64,000 bases of DNA from NCBI GenBank assembly GCA_947095535.1, contig OX352773.1, positions 75,038,591 to 75,102,590 on the forward strand. The letters are read 5' to 3'. The DNA is from Poecilobothrus nobilitatus (Eukaryota; Arthropoda; Insecta; Diptera; Dolichopodidae). Both the position numbers and the translations under genes were made by a program. The notes beneath the pieces were generated by a model that was not told where the DNA came from, ran no database searches, and saw only the letters and a list, made by a program, of their open reading frames with translations. Position 1 is the stretch's first letter, and each line of letters begins with the position of its first letter. Below are positions 46,401-58,639 of this stretch, piece after piece.

Positions 46401-49400
46401 TTTATTTATTCAACACAAAACAAAAAAAAAAAAAAGTTAAGCTAATAAATATTCTGTTTACACACACAGACGTATAAGTACATATATCTCACTCAATTAG
46501 TAATTTATTGACCGTTTTAAATTATTTAAATTTTTTTTTTACACCAACAAATATGCAATTAAATGTTTTGAAATAGTAATTTTTAAATTTATCGAATTAA
46601 TCTCAAAAATAATAATTAATAACAGTAACAATAATAAATTGAGATTTTAATAAAACTAACACTAATATAATAAGTGTTTAATAATAAAGAGGAAAAAAAG
46701 GAAGTAAAAAAAAAAAGAAAAAAAAACGAAAAAATAAAAGGAACTTAAATATTAGTATAACTATTTCAATTTCTTTCTATTAATTTTTTTCCTTTTAATT
46801 CCGTTATTAATAAGAGTTTTTTTTTAACGTTTCCCGTTTTTACCGTTTTTTTTTTTTTCTGTATTTTATTTTTAGATCTTTTTTGTTTTTTTTATATTTT
46901 ATTTAATAACAAAAAATCATGTGACTTATACGTAACAGATGTAACACCGCAATGAAGTGAATTTTTATTCTGCCAAAACAAAAATAGGGAGACAGCAGAG
47001 AAAAACGAAATAACACAAAAATCAAAATCAAAATAAAAACAAAAAAAAAAAACAAAATACAGTTAGAAGACGAAAGACATAACACGAAAACAAAAATTAA
47101 AATTAAAAAAAAATACAAAAAAAAACAGCACGAATAAAACTAACGAACAAAACCAAAACGTCAGAATTCTATACTATCCTATAGGTATTTTAGTGTATTC
47201 ATATATTTTTAACATCTACTAAATAATATTTAATGTATTCATATACATATATACATACATATACAAACAAGCAAAACAAAAAAGGATATTTAATTGTAAC
47301 CTTATTCGAAATTTTTTCATTATGAACAACAACAAAAAAATTTATATTTTTGTCTCATTCGCACTAATTTTATTTTCATTCCAAAAAATTTTTAAAACCA
47401 AACCTATACTTTAACTTTATTTACTATTTTATTTTCTCTCTTTTTCTCAATCTCTCTCTCTCTACCTCTCTTTCTTTTTATATATCACCACAGTAGATGT
47501 TTTCCTATTTTGTTATTTTTTTTTTTTAGTTTGTTTTGATCTCATTTTGATTGTTATAATATTTGAAAGAACGAAACAAAAAAAAAAATTTGATACGGTA
47601 ACGGTAAATTCAAAATATAATAATTTTCTATATTAATTTTTTTTTTTAATTTAATTGTTTTTTCTTTTGTTGGCATTGACTTTTTCATGATTCAGCAAAC
47701 AAAACTTAATAAGCTAATGCTTAACATTATTATACGTAGACAATAGTTTTAAGTAAAAATTCTGATACCATTTCCGTTCACTTCGTCAGCCTTAAAAAAA
47801 AATTTAATATTTTGCTGTTTTGTTTCAAATAAATCATTTGTTTCTATCTTAAAAACAAAGAAACAAAAAAAAAAAAAATTAAATAAAACCAAAATGACAG
47901 GAGGCAACAGAAAAAAAAAAAAAAATTACCCAGGTGACAAAAAAAAAAATTTGCATACTTTGAATAAATTTCTTTGTTCTCCTTTATTTTATTTTGATTC
48001 TCCTTTTATTATGACTCGTTCATTTATGCGTGTGTGTTCAGATTTTTATTTTTTCTTTCGATCAATTCAAAACAATAATTTTTTTTCTGTATTAAAAAAT
48101 AAATAAATTAAGAAATGACTGTAAAAAATCTAATTCAAAAAATAATTAGGAATTTTCCTTTATCTAAATTTAACAAATTATCACCTAATAATAATTTTCA
48201 ATATAAATTTCGAATAAAAATCTTTTATTTTGCTTAGTCTTTCTATGAGTATATAATAATATGTACATATTAAAACACACCGGTGCTCCATATTAATATA
48301 TATTATTTATATCGTGTCTTGTATATATTATACATATGTACCTACAGATAAAATAACTAATTTGTCTTTAAAACTAAAGTAAAATTTTTTATTCTTTTTT
48401 TTTTTTTATTTTGTAAAAATAATAATAAAGAAATATAAAAAATTTATAACACACACCTATAAACATATACAAGTTCATTCAATGAATTATTCTACTTTGA
48501 ATATTATTGCACGTGCTCTGAAACAACAACAGTCAAATATACAAAACAAAACAAAATAAAAAATAAAAACAATAAATTCAAAAAGAAAGAAAATATAATA
48601 CCGATCCGAACTAAAATTTGTATATTCGGGGATTTGTGTTTGGTTTTAATTTAGAAGAGCGCGAAAAAAAAAAATTAATTTTTGCTGCAGACTTACAAAT
48701 CGCATGACACTTCCACATGTTATACAATAATATACATTCTATATACAGTTACACATAATATACATACACATATGAATATTTTTGTTAATATATTATGTAT
48801 ATTTAAATATTTATTTATTAAATATCCTTCAATATATAGAATATGACAAAAAGGAGATTTATTTACCAATGCACACAATTTAGCTTTTATAATTATTGAG
48901 AAGTTTTAAAAAAACAATTTTAAAAACCAAAAACAAAAAAAAAACTTTTCAGAATTAAGAGTGAAAAACTTAAGAGAAACAGATAAAAAAAAGCTTGATA
49001 AAAAAAAATAAGAGATTAAATTATTATATACTTATAACTATATAAGCTACATTCTGATTTACATGACTATATTTTATATTTAAATAATTAAGCAATGTGT
49101 ACATGAATGATTTGCTGAATTTAATGTGACGTAAGAACACGCTGCCTAGTGCTTTTATTATGCAATTGTTGAAGTGAGATAAAAAAAAAATAGAATAGCA
49201 AAATAAATGGAAAGAAAAGTTTATGTACACATTTGTAAATAAAATATTTGTGTTTTTTTTTTATGTTTTATATTACATGTATATATGTATAATATATTAA
49301 CATAGATTTACAATTATTATGATTTTCCATTATATTGTTCATTTTTTTAACATCAAAAGATTGCAGGTTAAGATTAGGAGATTCCCGTTAAGTTTTATTT

Positions 49401-49665
49401 ATTTATTTGTTTTATTTTTTTGCCTTTTGTTTTTATTCGAAAGAAAAAGTTTATTAAAGATTTAAAAAGATGAGTAAGGTTACGTTTTTTTGAGGTTTAC
49501 TTAAATTCAATCAATATTGATGTTATATCATAAATTAACATACGGTTTTAATATAGAAAAATATAGATACAAAAATGTTAATTTATGTATCTAAATATAT
49601 ATTTATTGTTAGAAATATATGTATTTAAATTTAAGAAGATGTATTTTGTATGTATTTTATTATAT
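43425..49665. other. Long low-complexity A/T block, no recognised mobile elements
   Basis: About 6.2 kb without a clear gene or dispersed repeat. A 26-base poly(A) lies at 45474-45499 and a CT run at 47450-47470. A degraded tRNA-like minus-strand segment at 43812-43880 has a CATGTTTCGATCCTGTG T-arm-like word but no convincing A box. Frames at 45555-45746, 46903-47118, 47894-48106 and 49024-49230 look random. Such a block, poor in mobile elements, could be intron or regulatory DNA. Confidence 0.45.
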
Positions 49666-49669
49666 GATA

Positions 49670-50021
49670 TACAGAGTGTTTCAGTAATTTCTGATAAAAG
49701 ATGAGATGTATGGTTATATAACATGGTAGTTCAGGTCAAGGTAAAGAAAAAATACTAAGATTTCTCTAATGATTTTCGAAATATCTGAGACCCTTTAGGT
49801 CTTTAGATCTTTGTCCAATAATCAACTTTATACAATTTTATCAAGTATACATTCTTTGGTACTTTTTGTTACATAATCAACATATTAAATTTTTTGATGT
49901 AATTTGTAGAAAATTTTTAGCTCCAATTATTTTAGCAACCGCCAAAAGAAAAACTACATTTTGTTATAAAACTTTAAATTTAGCTTAACACAAATTTCTA
50001 ATAAATTATGGAGCATCCTGT
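49670..50021. mobile_element. Probable MITE of about 350 bp
   Basis: The left end is ACAGAGTGTTTC and the inverse of the right end is ACAGGATGCTCC, matching at most positions. The start resembles the ends of the 5.3 kb MITE (TACAGAGTGTCC). The interior is unrelated to it as far as I can see and not obviously palindromic. No coding capacity. Confidence 0.55.
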
Positions 50022-50375
50022 AAAATATGAGACATAATACAGATGGGACAATACTGCATAATTATTAAAGATTTTCCTAAATGTAAAAATAAGACAGAAT
50101 ATTTATATATATATATTTTTTTTTTTCAAAGTATATTTCATTTATTTGTGTACGTATATTTCTATTTATTAAAACCTAAATTAGAAAATTTTTATTCAAT
50201 GTAAATTTGAAGGGAACAGAAAGAAATAGAAAAATTTAAATGAGTATAAAATAAAAGGTAAAAAGGAAATTGTATTACAGTTTATATACATAATATTAGA
50301 TATCTATATACATATATATTCTTTTTTTTTTTAGAACATTTTTTTAAAAAAGATGGGAAAAATTCATTTTTAGTT
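50022..50375. other. AT-rich non-coding stretch
   Basis: Nothing is recognised; short (TA)n-like sequence near 50100-50116 and a poly(T) near 50320. Confidence 0.5.
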
Positions 50376-50379
50376 ATCC

Positions 50380-50860
50380 TCTGCCCCCCACTCCGCTTTA
50401 AGATAGAACGAAGAAGTTTTTACAATGAATGAGTATCTTGAAAAAATTAATGTTATAGAGCAAGTTTTTTATGTTGATTCACTCATTCTACAGATATGAC
50501 TACTCAAAATTAGAAAAGCTCTATTTTGAAAGTGTACATCTCAGGTCCCTTACACTGCAAAAATGGTTCTTAATAGTTTTTCAATGTAAAAAAGTTAAAT
50601 GACAGGATATTTTTTTAAATTTATAAATCAATATCAAAATTATTACAATTTTTTTAATTTAATTTTTTAATTTACCGTTAAAACAAAATTTTGTAAGATT
50701 TCGTTTCCTTCATAACTCTCACACGCTTTCTTTCTATTTTTACACCCTTTTAATGGTGTGTAAAATTTTCAAAACAAAAAACTAAAATTAAAATTACCGG
50801 ATTATACTTTTGCATGTGTTGACAACTTTCTGTAAAAATGATAGAGAAAGCATCTCTTGA
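50380..50860 (-). repeat. Family A repeat, fragment in reverse orientation
   Basis: The minus strand has GAGTTATGAAGGAAACGAAA, then TTTTAACGGTAAATT, TTGATATTGATTTATAAA, ATTGAAAAACTATTAAG and ACCTGAGATGTACA, matching the second half of the 477-bp unit in order. Then come ATCTTAAAGCGGAG-like words like those near the right end. The GACG tract is not present. Confidence 0.6.
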
Positions 50861-50864
50861 TTTT

Positions 50865-53800
50865 TCACAATATTTCATTATTAAATTCACAATTCACAAT
50901 TCTAAACTATTTTAATTATCTTTTCAAAACTGTGAGCCTTTAAAAACCTTTGGTTTTACATGAACCATGATTACTTTTCAGTATTTAATCGACAGTTTAA
51001 ATAATCCGAACAGATTATTATTAGGTAGATAAAATAGAAGTGTCAAAAGATGAAAACAAATCTAAGAAAAATTATTATTTATAAATAACTTTAACAGGAA
51101 AAATACAAGAAAGTGCAAAATGTTAAAATTATAAATTGCTAGGTACACTCACGCTTAAGTGAAACACTTAACTAATTAATTACTTTTACTTATTTCAAAT
51201 CTTTGCATTTTGTAACATACGAATGTATCTTAAAAAACAAATTTACAAATTTAATAAATTTTTTTGCTTTGCTTGAAATAAGAAGAGTGGACAAGAGTGG
51301 ACAAAATTCAACTTTTGTTTTAACTGAAATTAAGTTAACATGTGAGAAGAACTACCTATAGATGATATTGAATAATATTCTACAATTTAAAATTTTTTAA
51401 AAAGATTTATTCAATTCAAAGAATTTTACTGCAAGGCGGTTAAATAAAATCGATTTCCCTCAAATATTAAGAATAAAATACTGATTAAAAATTTGTCTCA
51501 AATAATTTAAAAAAAATTTTATTTTTATATATATACAATAATATTGATTTTAATTTACATTATATTCAAAATCTGATTTATTAACTTTAAAACACATATA
51601 GATACTATTTTAAAATTTAAAATAAATAAAAACCAGTATGAAAACTGTTTTAAATCCTATAAAGAGCAAAAAAAATAAACACACACACAAAATTTTAATT
51701 TTACAGTAACGATATCTTTTGGTGAATTATCAAAACAAATTTAAATTTACCAGTTGCCAGTTATGATAATTGAATTTAAAAGCAAAAACTTTTATATACA
51801 AGTAATTAATCTATATAATAAAATAATATATATATAGAAATAAATAATACATAAATATAAAAAAAAAAATTAACATAACAATGAGTTGTAAAAAAAGCTT
51901 TTTTATATCCGCTTTTCATTACATATTTCTTAAAAAAAAAAACAAATTTTAAAACATCAACAGTTACAAATCCTATTTTCTATTATTTTTGACTATTTTC
52001 TTCTATTTTTTTTTTTTTATTTTGTTTTTATTTTTGTACCAATACAAATATACTATATTTATATACTTTTCTATAGAAAACATTTTCTTTTATATCCTAT
52101 AACTAATTTTATTTTTTTATTTATTTATTTTTTTTTTTGTATTGAAATAAATGGCTCTTAAAAAAAGCTTTATCTTATTTGACTAATAATTGTTTTATTG
52201 TTATTACTGTGGTTGTATTTATACGTATATTAATGGTATTTCCTATTATACTTACATATGTAAGAACAACGATACTTTAAAGAGTAAAAGAAAAACACTT
52301 AAATATTGATTTTATATTCTACTCTTTCATAAAGGATGTATCCATAATATTTTAAAGAGTACTCTTAAAAACAATGGTTTTGAAAGCTTTATTTAAACGG
52401 GTCGAAAAATTGCATATCTGCAACTTTAATACGTAAAAATCATATGTTTGTAAAATTTGAACAAAACAAAAACAAAAAAAAAAAACATAAAAATTATCAG
52501 ATTTGTGTCAAAATATAACCCTCTTTATTTATTAAGTATGTCACATATCTATTTAAATACAGAATGTTTTTTTTTTTTTTGTTTTTCAATAAATTTTTAA
52601 GATAAAATCTTTAAAATAAAAATTGTTAATATTAATTTTTAATATTATTACAAAATTTAATTTAATTACATAAAAATAATACTATATAATATATAAGTAC
52701 CTATACATAAAAAAAAAAACCTTTAATTTTATTTAATAATCAAAAGCTTTCTTAAGTTAATTTTCAATATAATTCTAATTATTAAACTTAAAAATCCTTT
52801 TCTTTTACAAATAATTATTGGGAAATAAAAATATCTATAGATTTTAAAGGAAAAAAAAAATAACTCTTGTCTAAAAGGAACGTAAACTTGTTATATATTC
52901 AAAATAAATATAGATTTTGTAGATATATAATAAGTAAATATAATTATATTAGAAATTGTTTTTTTTTTTTTTTTCAAGTATCCTTAAATTTGAATAGTTT
53001 GAGGACAAAACCTAATTAATTATTAAAGATGTTTAATAGGTAGGTATATAAGTTTTGTTGTTATTATTTTATTGTTATTGTTTTATTATTTATTTATTTA
53101 TTTTTTTTTTTTTTGGAATTTAAATATGATGAGAATTAAAAACTTTTTAATTAATATTCTATTAATAGCAATTAATTATAAAGAAATATATATATAATTA
53201 TTTTATGTTTATCTTAAATTATCTTAAAATGTAAAAATTTGGCTAAAAATTGATATACACGACAAAATATTTGAAAAATTCTAATCTATGAGAAACATAT
53301 GGATGAAAGAGAATGCTTAAAATACATAACGAATCCTTAACAGGAGAAATAAAATATAAATTATTTACTATATTAGGAGAAATAAAATATAATAATTAAT
53401 TTTCTACATCCTTTCTTATAATAAAAAGACATTTGTTTGTCATAGGAAGACAACCAATAGGAACAAACTAAGTAGATTATAGCAAAAAAGTGATCAAAAT
53501 ATAGAGGATTCGATTAAAGATAGTAACTCACCCAACCGGCAAAACATAATTTAAGATATACAGTAATTTAGAATATGTTAGGAGTGTTTTGTCGTTTCAA
53601 TATTACTAGATTCATTAATAGATATTTTAATGTTAAAATTACCTAAACAACTTCTGTTTAACATTTTGATTTATTTAATACTTAAATAAAATTATCTACA
53701 GAAATCATCTGCGTGTTATTAAGACACATCAAAAATTATACTATTGTAAGATATATTTTGATAGACTGAAAAGAAACGAAATTGTTTAATAATGATTTAT

Positions 53801-54738
53801 TTAAAAATTAATTGAATTATAACATCTAATAGGTTTTACTTTTTACAAATAAGATTAGATATTTTAATAAAATAAAATCATAGATATGGTAAACATGTCA
53901 ACAATTGAATCTTTTAATTTTATAACTATCACTTTTAAAAAATTAAATAACCTTCTTCTCAATACCCTAATAATAAAGTAGTTTATTCTTCTGAGAGATT
54001 TTACTGTCAAAAACGTATATTACTTTTTTGATGTGACGAGCCATTAAAATAAGTCAAAGGTACTATATACAAATTTTTAAAAACTGATTCAAAAAAAGTA
54101 AAATGATTATTGCCATGAGATTGTAAAATATGCTATAAAAATTTTATAGTTAAAATTGAAATAGCAATAAATTTATTGATCTTAATTTTTCCGATAAAAT
54201 CTTAAAATTTCCGATTACCATTTCATACAGTTTTTACTCGATAAAATATCTATCTTAAAAAACAATACCATATTTTTTTTCAATCAGTATTCCTGACGCC
54301 GATATCAATGTTTCCTTCCTTTTTTTTTTGTTTCTCATATCTCACATAATTTACAATCATATTGACTTACTTGACCTTCAACTGAAAGATAAATTAATAA
54401 ATTTTTTATTGGCTTAAAAAAAAGATAACTTTGTTTTTTTTCAAAAGAAGTGTTTTCGAATGCAAAATTCACAAAAATAAAGAAAATAAAATGGAAATTT
54501 TTAAAAGAAAAATTAACTTTATAAGTAGCAATTTTATATAATTTATAACTTATTTATTCTTAAGGAAACCATATTGTATCATCAATTTATTTTTTACCTA
54601 TATATATTTTGAAATATCATAGCTCCAAATTTTAATAAAGATTGAAAGCATAAAAATTTTTTTTAATATATAGATATATGAAAGTGTAAAAACATTCACA
54701 CAACTATATATTTTCTAAGCCATTGAAAGTGAAATGAA
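50865..54738. other. Low-complexity A/T block
   Basis: No gene is recognised. AGAGTGGACAAGAGTGGACA near 51287 is a short direct duplication. A decayed end of the 165-bp MITE family (AAAAGGAACGTAAAC) lies near 52873. An imperfect inverted pair, CGGCAAAAC against GTTTTGTCG, spans 53538-53599. Confidence 0.45.
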
Positions 54739-54739
54739 A

Positions 54740-57095
54740 AAAAAAACGAGGAAGAGTGCAGTAGAGTAGACTGTGTCAACTTTGGGATTCCCGTATGAAC
54801 GTAATATATCCTGTTTCTATAAAATTAGATCATCTTTTAAAAACTTTCAGATCTTTTAGCACCGACGTTAACTACAGAGATATTTTTATATAAATTGTGG
54901 AGTTGTATGACTGCTACCCGAACTTGTTGCACCAGCAGAACCAAATTTTACAGGAGTTGTTGCCATAAAACTGGATCATCATTTGTAAGATTTCAGACGC
55001 CTAGCTTCATTAAGTTTCAAGAGGTCAAAGAAGCCTGAACCGGCTACTTTATACCAACCAAATTTAACAAAAATTGTTGACACGTAACTCGACACCATTT
55101 CACTAAATTTCAGATAGCTAGCTTCAATAGATACTGAGTTATTTTCATTTAAAAAGAGAAGTTGAATGGCAGCTGCCCGTACTTGTTGCACCAGCAGAAC
55201 CAAATTTTACAGAAGTTTTTACCATAAAACTTGATCATCATTTGCAAAATTTCAGATACCTAGCTTGAATAGACAATGAGTTTTGCAAAAGTGACGTATA
55301 AAAAATTCAGCCTCCTAGCTCCTTTATTTTTTGAGTTATCGTGCGGACGGAAGGGCGGACGTACGTACATGACTTAATCCATTCCTTGCCAATCCATTCC
55401 TTTGACACTATATCTAGCTCGACTCATCATTTGTAAGATTTCAGACGCCTAGCTTCATTAAGTTTCAAGAGGTGCAAGAAGCCTGAATCGGCTACTTTAT
55501 ACCAAACAAATTTAACAAAAACTGTTGACATGTAACTCGACACCTTTTCACTAAATTTCAGATAGCTAGCTTCAATAGACACTGAGTTATTTTCATTTAA
55601 AAAGAGAAGTTGTATGGCAGCTGCCCATACTTGTTGCACCAGCAGAACCAAATTTTACAGAAGTTGTTACCATAAAACTTGATCATCATTTGCAAAACTT
55701 CAGATACCTAGCTTGAATAGACAATGAGTTTTGCAAAAGTGACGTATAAAAAATTCAGCCTCCTAGCTCCTTTATTTTTTAAGTTATCGTGCGGACGGAC
55801 GGGCGGACGTACGTACATGACGTAATCCATTACTTACTAGTCCATTCCTTTGACACTATATCTAGCTCGACTCATCATTTGTAAGATTTCAGACCCCTAA
55901 CTTCATTAAGTTCTAAGAGGTGCAAGAACTCTGAACCGGCTACTTTAGACCAATCAAATTTTACAATAGTTTTTGGCATGTAACTCGACACTTTTTCACT
56001 AAATTTCAGATTGCAAGCTTCAATAGACACTGAGTTATTTTCATTTAAAAGGAGAAGTTGTATGGCAGCTGCCCGAAGTTGTTACACCAGCAGAACCAAA
56101 TTTTACAGAAGTTGTTTCCATAAAACTGGATCATCATTTGTAAGATTTTTGGCGCCTAGCTTCATTAAGTTTCAAGAGGTGCAAGAAGCCTGAACCGGCT
56201 ACTTTAGACCAACCAAATTTAACAAAAATTTTTGACATGTAACTCGACACCTTTTCACTAAATTTCAGATAGCTAGCTTCAATAGACACTGAGTTATTTT
56301 CATTTAAAAAGAGAAGTTGAATGGCAGCTGCCCGTACATGTTGCACCAGCAGAACCAAATTTTACAGAAGTTTTTACCATAAAACTTGATCATCATTTGC
56401 AAAATTTCAGATACCTAGCTTGAATAGACAATGAGTTTTGCAAAAGTGACGTATAAAAAATTCAGCCTCCTAGCTCCTTTATTTTTTGAGTTATCGTGCG
56501 GACGGAAGAGCGGACGTACGTACATGACTTAATCCATTCCTTGCCAATCCATTCCTTTGACACTATATCTAGCTCGACTCATCATTTGTAAGATTTCAGA
56601 CGCCTAGCTTCATTAAGTTCCAAGAGGTGCAAGAAGCCTGAACCGGCTACTTTAGACCAACCAAATTTAACAAAAATTGTTGGCATCGACACCTTTTCAC
56701 TAAATTTCAGATAGCCAGCTTCAATAGACACTGAGTTATTTTCATTTAAAAAGAAAAGTTGTATGACAGCTACCCGAACCTGTTGCACCAGCACAACCAA
56801 ATTTTACAGAAGTTGTTAGCATAAAACTTGATCATCATTTGCAACATTTCAGATACCTAGCTTGAATAGACAATGAGTTTTGCAAAAGTGACGCAAAAAA
56901 AAGTTCAGCCTCCTAGTTCCCTTATTTTTTGAGTTATCGTGCGGACGGACGGACGGACGTACATGGCTTAATCCATTCCTTGCCGATCCATTCCTTTGAC
57001 ACTATATCTAGCTCTACTCCTTTAAGGTGTCACAAACGTAATGGCAAATTTACTATACCCTTGAACATAGTTCATACCGGTATAAAAACTCAAAT
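54740..57095 (+). repeat. Family B repeat with higher-order tandem array
   Basis: Ends match the 26 and 40 kb copies; the interior is expanded. The marker TCATCATTTGTAAG occurs at about 54976, 55424, 55872, 56131 and 56579, giving spacings of 448, 448, 259 and 448. A 448-bp unit is a 259-bp block (ending near ACCATAAAAC) plus a 189-bp block that carries a CGGACGGACGGGCGGACGTA tract; the 259-bp unit lacks the second block. Units are nearly identical, so the array is young or homogenised. Plus- and minus-strand frames of 60-74 codons repeat with the units and show no family I know; their conservation follows from copying. Confidence 0.92.
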
Positions 57096-57249
57096 GTTTT
57101 TATAGAAAGTTGCTATGAATTTTCTTTATGCAATACAATTTTGTTAATAACCTACACATTTTCTTTTCAATCTATACTGGGATTATGTATTATTTGATAA
57201 ATATTTACTAAATTAAACAATATGTTACTAGTATAGATTTTGGACTCTA

Positions 57250-58057
57250 CGAAGTAACGCCCGAATTGAAAATGAACTAAAGCCTGAATTTTTTCTTGTT
57301 TTTATTTCGGGTGTTAGTTTATGAATTAAAGCCCGAAAAAAATGAACTATCACACGAAAAAACTTTTATTCGGGTGTTAGTTAATTCTATTCAGGCATTA
57401 GTTCATTCGGGCGTTATTTTAAAAAGCTAATGAATCCATTTAAATAAAAAGTGGAATCAAGCATATACGTATGTAAAAATATCTAGTAAAGCGAATAATT
57501 GTAAAAGGATTTAAGAGTTGGTTACAAAATCAGGATTATTCGCTTTTCCAGAATATTTATAACGTGAATTAAACTCCATGAAAAAGCCACCGAATATTCT
57601 TTTTATTTCCTGTTAGCATCTGAAAACAGATTTAGAATGTATCAAAACAATTGCTCAATTACAATAATCAAAATAAGAAAGTAAAAGACTTATTATATCC
57701 ATTTTGTAGAAAACTAGTTGAGGAAATAAATCCAAGTTTTTGTGTAAAATAAACATTAACTAATTGTATAATATATACCTCTAAAATTATAAATAAAATT
57801 TTCTTTCATCAATGATTTTGAAACCTCTGTGTTTGTATTAATGAAACCTTCCGGAAAAATACCAATATTTTCGCTGTTTGTATTAAATGCCTGTTTCATT
57901 TTTTTGGGCATTTGTTCACTTTATTTGGATGTTAGTTGATTTTTAGACTTTTTTCATTTTAAAATTATGGATTATGGATAAATACCGGGAAAAAATGAAC
58001 TAACACCCAAAAATATTTGGATGTTGGTTTATTTGATTCGGCCGTTAGTTCATTCGA
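57250..58057. mobile_element. Fold-back element made of a repeated 17-bp motif
   Basis: The left arm (57250-57425) holds about eight copies, in both orientations, of a motif near TGAACTAACGCCCGAA; the right arm (57885-58057) holds about five more. The outer ends are inverted to each other: TAACGCCCGAAT at the left, and TGAACTAACGGCCGAAT as the inverse of the right. The middle is AT-rich and contains a minus-strand family C core (GAGTTGGTTACAAAATCAGG near 57513). Total about 800 bp, no coding capacity. Repeated motifs near both ends resemble subterminal transposase-binding sites; that role is inference. Confidence 0.75.
57490..57560 (-). repeat. Family C core inside the 17-mer element
   Basis: The minus strand reads AATATTCTGGAAAAGCG, then TCCTGATTTTGTAACCAACT, the same two blocks in the same order as at 14.17-14.23 kb. 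This ties family C to the fold-back element. Confidence 0.6.
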
Positions 58058-58059
58058 TA

Positions 58060-58395
58060 GGATTAGGAATGCGAATACTGTTAGTGTCTTATTATATAAA
58101 AAAAAAAGAAGTTAATAATCAAATAGAAAATATATAAAAGTTTTTATGATTCAAATAATTGAAAATATTACAATAGAGACACTTTAATCAATAGATAATT
58201 TATATTTACTATCTTTTTAACAAATTTATTTTTTCTTCTTTAAGATTTTCAACATTTTAAGGCGTTTACAATTTATTCTATTCTCAAATTTTCTTCTGAA
58301 CAAATTTTAAATTTTTATCCATTTTTTTTTTGTCCTTTGATAAAGTAAAAAAGATTATTCGAAAAAAATATCAAATCGTTTTTCTTTACATATAA
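58060..58395. other. AT-rich non-coding stretch
   Basis: Nothing is recognised. Confidence 0.5.
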
Positions 58396-58396
58396 G

Positions 58397-58636
58397 TTCT
58401 TTAGTTCATAATTTTAGCTTATGAAGAAGAAGATATCATTACGCAAGAATGGAAAGGAATAAATATATTCCATTTCATTAGAATCTGGGATTTTCGGCAT
58501 TATTTTTTGAAGATTGTTCTTTAGTTCATAATTTTAGCTTATGAAGAAGATATCATTATACAAGAATAAAAATAAATAAATATATCCCATTTTATTAGAA
58601 TCTGGGATTTTCGGGATTAGTTTTTGAAGATTGTCA
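58397..58636. repeat. 120-bp tandem duplication
   Basis: Two adjacent units begin TTCTTTAGTTCATAATTTTA and end with TCTGGGATTTTCGG, then a TTTTTGAAGATTGT. The starts are 120 bases apart, and the copies differ by a few substitutions and small indels. Confidence 0.92.
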
Positions 58637-58639
58637 TCT

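Noticed and set aside
54979..56800. Four near-identical minus-strand frames of 72-74 codons (54979, 55427, 56134, 56582) and a plus-strand frame at 56011-56193
   Set aside because: They recur with the array units, so similarity reflects copying. There is no known domain, and the basic single-unit copies at 26 and 40 kb do not keep the frame.
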